Made by a program: the position numbers and the translations under genes. From positions 846,001 to 910,000 of the forward strand of contig NC_087119.1 in NCBI RefSeq assembly GCF_963855985.1: a stretch of 64,000 nucleotides of DNA. Direction: 5' to 3'. Below the pieces are notes generated by a model. That model ran no database searches and was not told the DNA's origin. It worked only from the letters and a program-made list of their open reading frames with translations. Positions 57,342-64,000 of the stretch are shown piece by piece. Within the stretch, counting starts at the first letter, position 1; every line of letters starts with the position of its first letter. This stretch comes from Ostrinia nubilalis. Its lineage: Eukaryota; Arthropoda; Insecta; Lepidoptera; Crambidae.

Positions 57342-58627
57342 CACATAAACATTATTTTAAAAAAATGTTGCCAAAAACGTCACCAACTCAGTGTAAACTG
57401 GACAGAATGTAGTCCAACAATTTTTTTAAAATCAAAAACTAACAATCCAGTATTGTTACTCGTAGAAGCGCCTTCCTGTAAATGTCATAATATGGTTGTC
57501 CAACGTGGAAATAATCGGAACTAATAATCCAGCATTGATAATATCGCCCTCCTGAAAAATTTCATAGCTGGACGGTTTTTTGTAGGATATCTATAGCTAC
57601 CAAGACACTTATTTTGTCTGTACTACTGAATTAAGTACGATTTATGCAGGTAAAAAAGTATAAAATGACAAATTACCAATCGCAAATTTTCAACATTATC
57701 GAATATCGAAATAATTACATATTTTTTCCACGACGAATGACTTTATTTACTAAGTAAGTATGTAAGTTCTTTATTGTATATTGAAACGACATGTTTCGAT
57801 TAAGTTTACGTCACCAAGTCAGTCTATCACAAACTATTTTATTACGAAGTAGCTCATATCAACAACTTTATAACCTTTAAGTAAATCGTACATTAAAATA
57901 ATGAATACAATCATTCGGTGGTTTTAATTTCGATATTTAGTAGCACTGTATTGTATTTCACTTTTCATCTACTCAATATGCGGACAATATCTGCTCATTA
58001 AGCGATCACACTATCTGCTTGGTCGAAATGTAATAGTGTGAACACGCACTTCGGCTAGTTTCGCCGCACGTAACCCATACTTCGCGATTCCATATGCGAG
58101 CTCGCGCTTCGTCTCGGTCATTTTCCAGTGCCGCCATTAGATCCGTACACGCGCGGCATTCCACGTAGACCCGACGTCTTGTCCGTTCACTCACAGATGG
58201 CGCTGTGCTTCGTTAGCTCGCGGTTCGTTTTGAATTTTCCTGATTTTATAACACCGTAAGTTGACTTTGATGCTATAAGTTTTTTATTTTAGAAGAAATT
58301 GTTCAAATTTTTGGAAAGCACACCTATACCACGGGTGTGCTTCAAAAACATATATAGCATTACCTCAGTACAGCTTTGGTGATTTCAAATCACTTTTGTG
58401 ATTGAAAAATACTCAAGCTGGCTGCGGCTACGTGCTTATGCTAAATTAAATAATTGTTTTGTGCAATACAAATTACTGATCTTATTATCTTTTTAAGTTT
58501 GTTAGAATGGTTTAATGCAGGTTTGTTAGTCTTTCACGCAAAAAATATATTGTTTGTATTTTGATAAAGTTTACAGTATTATTATTTAAGCAGCGTTAAA
58601 TTGCAAGGTGTTGCCAATTTTATTATT
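57342..58627. other. intron, nothing recognised
   Basis: AT-rich, with a GC-richer stretch at 58050-58210. The 62-codon minus-strand frame at 58006-58194 shows no motif and is not called. Confidence 0.45.
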
Positions 58628-58635
58628 ATTATAAT

Positions 58636-58724
58636 AATAGCTCAGTTGGAAGAGCATTCTTCCGGTAAGCGGAAGGTCTTGGGTTCGATTCCCGCTATAG
58701 GCAGTTCGATTTTATAAGTTATTT
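58636..58724 (+). repeat. tRNA-derived element, incomplete cloverleaf
   Basis: A box tagctcagttggaagagc and B box ggttcgattcc are both intact. The anticodon stem-loop is cttcc-ggtaagc-ggaag, whose loop lacks the invariant U33. The acceptor 3' strand ctataggca has no partner, because the 5' strand has been replaced by an AT-rich repeat. Downstream, gttcgattttataagttatt matches the arms of the hairpin at 41722-41819. So this is a tRNA-derived repeat rather than a working tRNA gene. Confidence 0.8.
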
Positions 58725-58725
58725 A

Positions 58726-58925
58726 TCTATATATATAAAAGAAAGTCGTGTTAGTTACTCCACTTATAACTCAAGAACGGCTGAACCGATTTAGCTGAAA
58801 ATTGTCAGGGAGGTAGTTTAGAGCCAGGAGAAGGACATAGGATACTTTTTATCCCGTTCGAAATAAAAAAAAAGTCTGCTTATTTATTGCCATTAAGGCG
58901 GAACAAAGTTCGCCGGGTCAGCTAG
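58726..58925 (+). mobile_element. non-autonomous Helitron, 200 bp
   Basis: Begins TCTATATATATAAAAGAAAG and ends in CTAG, inserted between A (58725) and T (58926), as Helitrons do. Inside is tcaagaacggctgaaccgat, typical of a widespread lepidopteran Helitron family as I remember it. It lies directly against the tRNA-derived element. Confidence 0.8.
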
Positions 58926-59195
58926 TAATTTATAAAAGGTTATAATGTAAACGACATTTAGTTATTTAGTTGACCAAATTGCAACTATACGTGATAACTT
59001 TCTTTTTCTGTATCATGAGTATATCAAAATATTTGTTTATTTTTACAAGCTTTTATTGACTTCGCTTGTTAGTTACTGTGGGACAAATCTTGCAATTGAA
59101 TTTAAGACCAGTTCTCCTCAACCGATTGACCAGAAATTTGGTATATTTATGTAAGTACGATGACAATGTAATGTTATGGTATCATTGAGCTGGTC

Positions 59196-59930
59196 TGATG
59201 ATGGAGTCAGGAGGTGGCTATAGGAACTCCTAAACGAAACGGCGGAACCGCATCGTATTTGAGTTCGTTGTATTTGTCTTTTTGAGCACTTTAGTGCTAG
59301 ATGATGTACAGGTGCCTGATGATGGATTCGGGAGGTGGCTATAGGAACTCCTAAACGAAACGGCGGAAACTCATCGAGTTTGGGTTTGTTGGATTTGTCT
59401 TTTCGAGAACTTTAGTGCTAGATGATGTCCAGGGTCTTGATGATGGATTCGGGAGGTGGCCATAGGAAATTCTAAACAAAACGGTGGAAATTCATCGAGT
59501 GTGGGTTTGTTGGATTTGTCTTTTCGAGAACTTTAGTGCTAGATGATGTCCAGGGTCCTGATGATGGATTCGGGAGGTGGCCATAGGAACTCCTAAACAA
59601 AACGGTGGAAATTCATCGAGTGTGGGTTTGTTGGATTTGTCTTTTCGAGAACTTTAGTGCTAGATGATGTCCAGGGTCCTGATGATGGATTCGGGAGGTG
59701 GCCATAGGAACTCCTAAACGAAACGGCGGAAACTCATCGAGTTTGGGTTTGGTTTGTTGGATTTGTCTTTTTGAGAACTTTAGTGCGAGATGATGTCCAG
59801 GGTCCGGATGATGGAGTCAGGAGGTGGCCATAGGAACTCCTAAACGAAACGGCGGAATCTTATCGAGTTTGGGTTCGTTTAATTCGTCTTTCCGAGCACT
59901 TTGGTGCTAAATAATGACCAGGGCCCTGAG
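59196..59930 (+). repeat. 121-bp minisatellite, about six units
   Basis: Units begin tgatgatggattcgggaggt and continue ggccataggaactcctaaac. Starts are at 59196, 59317, 59438, 59559, 59680 and about 59806 (spacing 121, 121, 121, 121, about 126). Outer units are more diverged. The unit, and the sequence leading into it (ctcctcaaccgattgaccag), resemble a dispersed lepidopteran repeat, so an interspersed element appears to have been amplified in place. Confidence 0.92.
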
Positions 59931-60394
59931 ATTGGGAAACAACTAAAAAGTGTATAGTAAAAAATAACCTTTTTAAAAACAGGCTTTTATTCTGAAATGC
60001 AGTATACTAAAATTAAAATTATTGTATTCAAGGTTCAAATAATTTCGAAAGCTTGTAGCGCAAACAGAAAAAATCGACTGTTCCAGTTGATTTTAATATC
60101 CACTGTTCCAGTTTAAAAAATGTTTTACTTTTGTAAAACTGAATTGTTATCACGCACACGTCATATCAGCACGGGACACTTTCTATCCTGTGATGGGCGT
60201 TGCTTTTGCTAAGCAACAAATAGTTAATTTTGGTACCTAGGTTATTAGCTACATTAGTAATTACTTTATCCAGTTATTCGTTACTCGTTGTTCTCGCACT
60301 AGTAATTACTTGTGAGTTTTAGTGGTTTTGTGTTACACAAACAAGTATCTTTGTAACTTTAAGAAAAAGCGGGGCCTCCTAACACAGATATCTA

Positions 60395-60551
60395 ACAACG
60401 CACAGCCCAAACCACTGGACGGATCGGGCTGAAATTTGGCATGCAGGTAGATGTTATGACGTACGCATCCGCTAAGAAAGGATTTTACGAAACTCCACCC
60501 CTAAAGGGGTAAAACGGGATCCACGCGTACGAAGTCGCGGGTGGCCGCTAG
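60395..60551 (+). mobile_element. Helitron 3' part
   Basis: Contains ccactggacggatcgggctg and aaatttggcatgcaggtaga, and ends acgaagtcgcgggtggccgctag before a T. This is a Helitron-like terminus, with a small GC hairpin before CTAG. The 5' end is not defined; it may start near 60370. Confidence 0.7.
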
Positions 60552-60651
60552 TTATACATAAAGGAGACCCCAGCCACTTGAAACAAAATGTAATATTTAA
60601 AGATACTGAATAATTTTATCATTTTCCTTTTCATTTTTTTCAATATTCCAG

Positions 60652-60909
60652 CGGACGGCGACAACTACCCGTCGCTGCCGGTGATAGTAACCAACGAGCC
60701 GGAGGAGGCTCGCGAGACGGACGCGCCCGGCGTCGGCGTCGGCGTCGGCGGCGTCGGCGGCGGCGTCGGCGGCGGCGGCGTCGGCGGGACCGGCGCGCCG
60801 GAGCCCGCCGAAGTGCCCGTGGCCGACCTCATCAAGTCGCTGGTGCACTTCTTGGCGAACAGGCCCTCGCATATGCCGCTGTGGCAGTACGAAGACATCA
60901 CGGCTAAAG
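60652..60909 (+). CDS. fry: furry exon E8 with a Gly/Val repeat
   Basis: A 258-nt exon with acceptor caatattccag and donor gtaaac, phase 1 on both sides. It encodes DNYPSLPVIVTNEPEEARET, then a run of about 25 residues made of Gly and Val only, coded by ggcgtc/ggcggc repeats near 60727-60790. It closes with the conserved block VADLIKSLVHFLANRPSHMP and LWQYEDITAK. The Gly/Val stretch is probably lineage-specific expansion of a flexible linker. A SINE begins roughly 15-25 bp after the donor. Confidence 0.93.
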
Positions 60910-60921
60910 GTAAACCGACTT

Positions 60922-61165
60922 TGTCCGCCGTTTGGTGTAGTGGTTCGAAACGGACTACTATTCCGGAGGTTGCGGGTTCGATTCCCGCACAGTACAAACA
61001 TTTGTGTGCATGAACATATTTGTTTATATTGGACTGGGTGTTTTTTATGTATTAAAAAAAAATATTTAAGTATGTTTATATCCGTTGTCTAGTTCCCATA
61101 GTACAAGTTTGGGACTAGAAGCGCAGTGTAAAATGTCCAAGGATATTTATTTTATTTATTTTAAC
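60922..61165 (+). mobile_element. tRNA-derived SINE beside furry exon E8
   Basis: The head has an A box (tttggtgtagtggttcg) and a B box (gggttcgattcccgcaca), then a body catttgtgtgcatgaacata, ttggactgggtgttttttat, and a tail block agcgcagtgtaaaatgtcc. The same body occurs at 34273-34525. It resembles lepidopteran tRNA-derived SINEs of the HaSE type; the exact family is a guess. It starts about 13-15 bp past the E8 donor. Confidence 0.88.
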
Positions 61166-61464
61166 TACTGACTGATTGACATGAATGCTTAATCATTTAT
61201 TGCTTTAGGATATCAGCGCTTTTAAATTAGGTAAATTAGATATATTATAAAGTAGGTAGTTATACAATAGATCCAGTTCAGACACAGTAACTTTACGTCA
61301 TTAGTTGAAAGTAGGGTTGCGTGTTTTCACATTGTTAAATATTCGTTAATTGAGTAGAAAAAATTAAGTATTAAATATTGCCTCAGGGCTTTAGAGAAGC
61401 GTTTAATGTAAGACCCGGTTTTTCTGTGTTCAGAAAGTTTGTTGTATAATTTCACTGACATATA
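61166..61464. other. intron between SINE and MITE, nothing recognised
   Basis: AT-rich filler with no repeat family seen. Confidence 0.45.
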
Positions 61465-61647
61465 AAGCCTGGTCCGTGAGCACGTAGAATCCCGTCCAAT
61501 GACCCCAAGCTAACCATCCCTATCGCTCGCGCGTAATTATGTTGCTGTCGCGCTCGCACACTCACTGCGGGCGCCCGTCGCACAGTCGCGACAGCAATTC
61601 TAGCGGATTCTACGTGCTATGGCGCGGTCGCTACGGCGACCAGGCTT
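61465..61647. mobile_element. 183-bp MITE just upstream of furry exon E9
   Basis: AAGCCTGGTCCGTGAGCACG at the left and its diverged partner (ggattctacgtgc...gaccaggctt) at the right, with TA on both sides (61463-61464, 61648-61649). Subterminal tagaatcc / ggattcta also pair. It ends 30 bp before E9, so most of the E9 acceptor region borders it. Confidence 0.78.
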
Positions 61648-61677
61648 TAGTATTAGTAATGTTTGTCTGTCCGGCAG

Positions 61678-61844
61678 TGTGGTCGCTCCGCAGCTGCCAG
61701 CAGATGGCGACGCTGCTGCGGCACGCCGTGCGCGTGTTCCGCGAGAGCCTGCCGCACGCGCTGGTGTCGGAGCGCTGGGCGCAGACGGCGCTGCAGCTCG
61801 GCCTGTCCTGCCCCTCGCGCCACTACGCCGGACGGTCGCTGCAG
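61678..61844 (+). CDS. fry: furry exon E9
   Basis: A 167-nt exon with acceptor tgtccggcag and donor gtcata, entering in phase 1 and ending at phase 0. It encodes VWSLRSCQQMATLLRHAVRV, FRESLPHALVSERWAQTALQ and LGLSCPSRHYAGRSLQ, a highly conserved Furry core segment. The donor gtcata is weak compared with the other exons. Degenerate copies of the exon end and donor recur in the next intron. A 183-bp MITE ends 30 bp upstream of the exon. Confidence 0.95.
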
Positions 61845-61864
61845 GTCATAATAATATACCCTTG

Positions 61865-62275
61865 ACAGATAGCCCAGTTCGCAGAATAGACCACCACAGT
61901 TCGCAGAATAGACCACCACAGTTCGCAGAATATACCACCACAGATCGCAGAATAGACCACCACTATATGTATATGCCTCAATAGATAGCCAACAAGTCAC
62001 AGAATAGACCCCCTTCATTTGTGTCACTATGCCTGCCGCTCGCTGCAGGTCACACAACCTTGACAGATAGTCAACAGCTCATAGAATAACCGCCTTCATT
62101 TGTGTCACTATGCCGGCCGTTCGCTGCAGAATGTACCTCCTTCATTTGTATCACGACGCAGAATACACCCACTTCATTTATAGCACTACGCAGAATAGAC
62201 CCCCTTCATTTGTATCACCACGCAGAATAGACCCCGTTCATTTGTATCACTATGCAGAATAGAGCCACTTCACTT
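61865..62275 (+). repeat. degenerate minisatellite derived from the E9 exon end
   Basis: The first part is a 23-bp array (cagttcgcagaatagaccac). Further on, tgtgtcactatgcctgccgctcgctgcaggtcacac (62018-62052) and tgtgtcactatgccggccgttcgctgcag (62101-62130) match the end of E9 with its donor (cgccactacgccggacggtcgctgcaggtcat), followed in both cases by the cttgacagatag block that follows E9. The later part is cagaatagaccc/ttcatttgtatcac repeats. Confidence 0.8.
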
Positions 62276-62552
62276 AAGTGCAAATATGTATTTACATATT
62301 TGCACTTTTAGTTGTAAAGCAGTCATATTGTAATAAAACATAATGCAAACGTCAAATAGGATAATCTATAACGATCTGATACAAGATTCGATATCGTCGA
62401 GTAAGATAGGTAGTTTTTAGTTTATTTTCGGAAAACAGATCGTGTACCTACCTACAAAAGTGAGGGGTCTATATTAGTAGCTATGATCATTGCTATGTTA
62501 GTATAATTTTCGATAGAAAATCAAGTCGGCAACATTGCACTTATTAAGGGTG

Positions 62553-62856
62553 GATTCGACCAAACAAGAGTAAATATTAATATCAGAATAAATCGTCAGT
62601 TATTCGACATTTTGACATATTCCCCATACTGGAACTGTCAATGTGCCAGTTATAGATGACCCACGCTGAACTGTCCCACCAAAGTCAATGACAGGGGGGC
62701 CTACCGTCGTTCAACTTCAAGGTTTCCAACATGGCAAAAATCGGAACCAGCGATCCTGTATTGACGGTGGCGCCACGCTGTCAATGTCATGAATAGGACA
62801 GTTCAGTATTTTGGAACTTTATACGAGTTATTCTCGGATAAAAGTTTGGTCGAATC
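62553..62856. mobile_element. 304-bp MITE with a nested MITE, before furry exon E10
   Basis: Outer ends gattcgaccaaac (62553-62565) and gtttggtcgaatc (62844-62856). A second inverted pair ctgaactgtcc (62666-62676) and ggacagttcag (62796-62806) lies inside and probably marks a nested insertion. The outer element ends 37 bp before E10. Confidence 0.75.
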
Positions 62857-62893
62857 GAGCCTAAAGACCAATAAACCTCCCATCTACTTACAG

Positions 62894-63152
62894 GTGTTCC
62901 GTTTCATCGGCGTGGCCATGACGGGCCGCATGGTCTCCGACATCCTGTCCCGGCTCGTGGAGACGGTAGCCGAGCAAGGCGAGGACATGCAGGGTTACGT
63001 CACAGAACTACTCCTCACGCTCGAAGCCGCCGTCGACTCGCTCGAATCTAACTTCCGACCGCTCGACTACATGAGGGACATATTCAAGTCGACGCCCAAT
63101 CTGAACAACAAGGACGGCGGGCCGCAGCCGAATGGGAACGCTTTTGCTGCTG
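62894..63152 (+). CDS. fry: furry exon E10 (last in window)
   Basis: A 259-nt exon with acceptor cttacag and donor gtaaga, entering at phase 0 and leaving after one base. It reads [60 protein letters not shown] and [12 protein letters not shown], all typical Furry. The open frame extends upstream to 62789, but that part belongs to a MITE and is separated by the acceptor. The next exon must lie beyond 64000. Confidence 0.95.
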
Positions 63153-63594
63153 GTAAGATTTTTTTTTGTTATTAGGATAAATCATTAACTTAAAATATAA
63201 GGGTTTAAAAATTTCCATCAATATTTGTGGCTTCCAATAAAAAATAATTTAACTCTCGTGTCCTTCCGTTTCTAATATTAAATTGTTTCTATGATAGCAT
63301 TTCGAGAACTGTTCAAATAGAAAAATATGAAAATTTTTACTGTTGTACCTAATCGATAAAAGAAATATTTAAATTCGCACTATAGCATAGAATTGAGTAT
63401 GTTCTATTCTCTTGGGAATCATCTAGAGTCTAGTAGGGCTAGAATGCGCGCCACGATAAACTTAGCGAGGCATTTTGTCGATTTTGGACGATAAACTTTT
63501 GTCTTCTAAAAAGGTCAAGATTAGATTTTGTCATAGCGCGCATCCTAATCCGACAGAGTTATTTTGTTGAGAGTTGAGACCTTGTGTGTGCTGG
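63153..63594. other. intron after E10, nothing recognised
   Basis: AT-rich intron start. Two short inverted words (tagaatgcgcgcc / catagcgcgcatcctaat) lie at 63440-63550 and could mark a small element, but I do not call it. Confidence 0.45.
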
Positions 63595-63711
63595 CTCACT
63601 AGGTGGACCGACGATCTGGTGAAGGTCGCGGGAGGTGCTTGTCCAGGCCTAGTCTTCTGTCCATCTGTCCTAGGCTTTAGTCCAGCAGTGGACGTCATTT
63701 GACCGAAACGA
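63595..63711 (+). mobile_element. RTE LINE 3' fragment
   Basis: Plus-strand ctaggtggaccgacgatctg (coding for RWTDDL), gtgaaggtcgcgggaggtgc and then tccagcagtggacgtcattt, ending gaccgaaacgaa. It is the cgaa-tailed subfamily, with an internal deletion. Confidence 0.88.
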
Positions 63712-63740
63712 AGTGTCAAGTTCAAATGTGTGAGCATAGA

Positions 63741-64000
63741 CACCATATTGAAGACTGATGTTGAAACAGCAAGGCTTGTATATTTTAGTTATTTTCATAG
63801 TATTATGTCTTATGGTCTTTTACTGTGGGGCTCAGCAGCAGACATAGAATCAATTTTCATTTTACAAAAAAAGAGCTGTCCGGGCAATATACGGTCTTAA
63901 ACCACGTGACTCGCTTAGAGAAGTTTTTAAAGAAATCAATATATTGACTGTGGCTTCGCAATACATATTTGATAACATTATGTATGTCCGTAAACATATA
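63741..64000 (+). pseudogene. LINE ORF2 C-terminal part, frameshifted, cut by window end
   Basis: Reads SIMSYGLLLWGSAADIE and, after a one-base shift in a run of A near 63868, AVRAIYGLKPRDSLREVFKE and ASQYIFDNIMYVRKHI. This is the region after the RT thumb of CR1/jockey-group LINEs, the same region as 29488-29865 but a different family. The frameshift makes it non-functional. Confidence 0.85.

Larger units (their letters stand above)
5677..63152 (+). other. fry: furry (fry) homologue, internal part of gene, ten exons
   Basis: This is the span of ten conserved internal exons of one gene. Conceptual splicing gives about 551 codons with no stop and consistent phases at every junction (0, 2, 0, 2, 2, 1, 1, 1, 0, 1 at the exon ends). 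Recognisable Furry segments follow in the expected order: the [14 protein letters not shown] block in E1, EKGTIHTKRHSGEDP in E2, [19 protein letters not shown] in E4, [19 protein letters not shown] in E5, HQHCRQLLLNLL in E6, and ERWAQTALQLGLSC with RHYAGRSLQ in E9 running into VFRFIGVAM in E10. Furry proteins are very large (about 3,000-3,500 residues) HEAT/Armadillo-like scaffolds. They act with NDR-family kinases (Tricornered) and Mob in cell morphogenesis, bristle and dendrite patterning and, in vertebrates, mitotic spindle control. The gene continues on both sides of the window. Identification is by remembered family motifs; no alignment was run. Confidence 0.93.

Noticed and set aside
58636..58724. 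Functional tRNA gene
   Set aside because: The 5' acceptor strand is absent and position 33 is not U, so the cloverleaf cannot form; it is a tRNA-derived repeat.
59196..59930. CRISPR-like array or coding repeat
   Set aside because: The 121-bp units have stops in all frames and no spacers; minisatellite.
60930..61000. Functional tRNA gene within the SINE head
   Set aside because: A and B boxes are present, but acceptor pairing is poor and a SINE body follows directly.
62789..62893. Upstream ATG-led extension of exon E10
   Set aside because: This part lies mostly within a MITE and before a clear acceptor; E9-E10 phase agreement places the exon start at 62894.

Overview
The window is a piece of an animal nuclear genome, almost certainly a moth or butterfly. 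It is AT-rich, and its introns hold dispersed families I associate with Lepidoptera: RTE elements ending in the 'cagtggacgtcctatggctga' type tail, TCTATATA...CTAG Helitrons, tRNA-headed SINEs and many small MITEs. I see no bacterial operon, CRISPR array or complete functional RNA gene. The species cannot be named from the sequence alone. One host gene runs along the + strand through the whole window: the lepidopteran orthologue of furry (fry), the giant HEAT/Armadillo-like scaffold that works with NDR/Tricornered kinases. Ten internal exons can be placed (5677-5868, 17465-17556, 31124-31247, 34819-34997, 46490-46606, 55345-55514, 56463-56558, 60652-60909, 61678-61844, 62894-63152). All have AG/GT borders and mutually compatible phases, together 1,654 nt or about 551 codons. 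The first and last exons of the gene lie outside the window. Everything else is intron, from 0.77 to 13.6 kb per intron. Layout of the introns. 1-4.0 kb: an antisense Ty1/copia element with an intact 1,258-codon gag-pol and an initiator-Met type primer site. 4.2-6.2 kb: a Helitron end, a hAT MITE nested in another inverted-repeat element, exon E1, and a second hAT MITE with a perfect 8-bp duplication. 11.5-14.3 kb: a 677-bp element with 72-bp inverted repeats and a 1.39-kb foldback. 14.7-16.6 kb: a 5'-truncated LINE. 17.2-20.3 kb: MITEs, exon E2 and a 5'-truncated RTE element with a 12-bp duplication. 21.4-22.4 kb: a CTCGAG-rich hAT-type element. 29.1-30.3 kb: a dead antisense LINE. 31-35 kb: exons E3 and E4 among RTE and SINE fragments. 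35.88-41.59 kb: a full-length antisense Ty3/gypsy element with 481-bp LTRs that look identical, ATAT target duplications and an intact 1,513-codon ORF. 46-48 kb: exon E5, MITEs and a tandem duplication. 51.8-55.05 kb: a foldback with roughly 1-kb arms and a LINE RNase H relic in its loop. 55.3-63.2 kb: the exon-dense part (E6-E10), with two minisatellites, Helitrons, a SINE and MITEs tight against exon borders. The points most worth a second look are two separate cases in which the 3' end of a furry exon and its splice donor have been copied into the following intron (after E6, in frame, 150-bp period; and after E9), a tRNA-cored palindromic repeat family, and the large foldbacks. Nothing here looks like a new enzymatic system. 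The novelty is in gene and repeat architecture.
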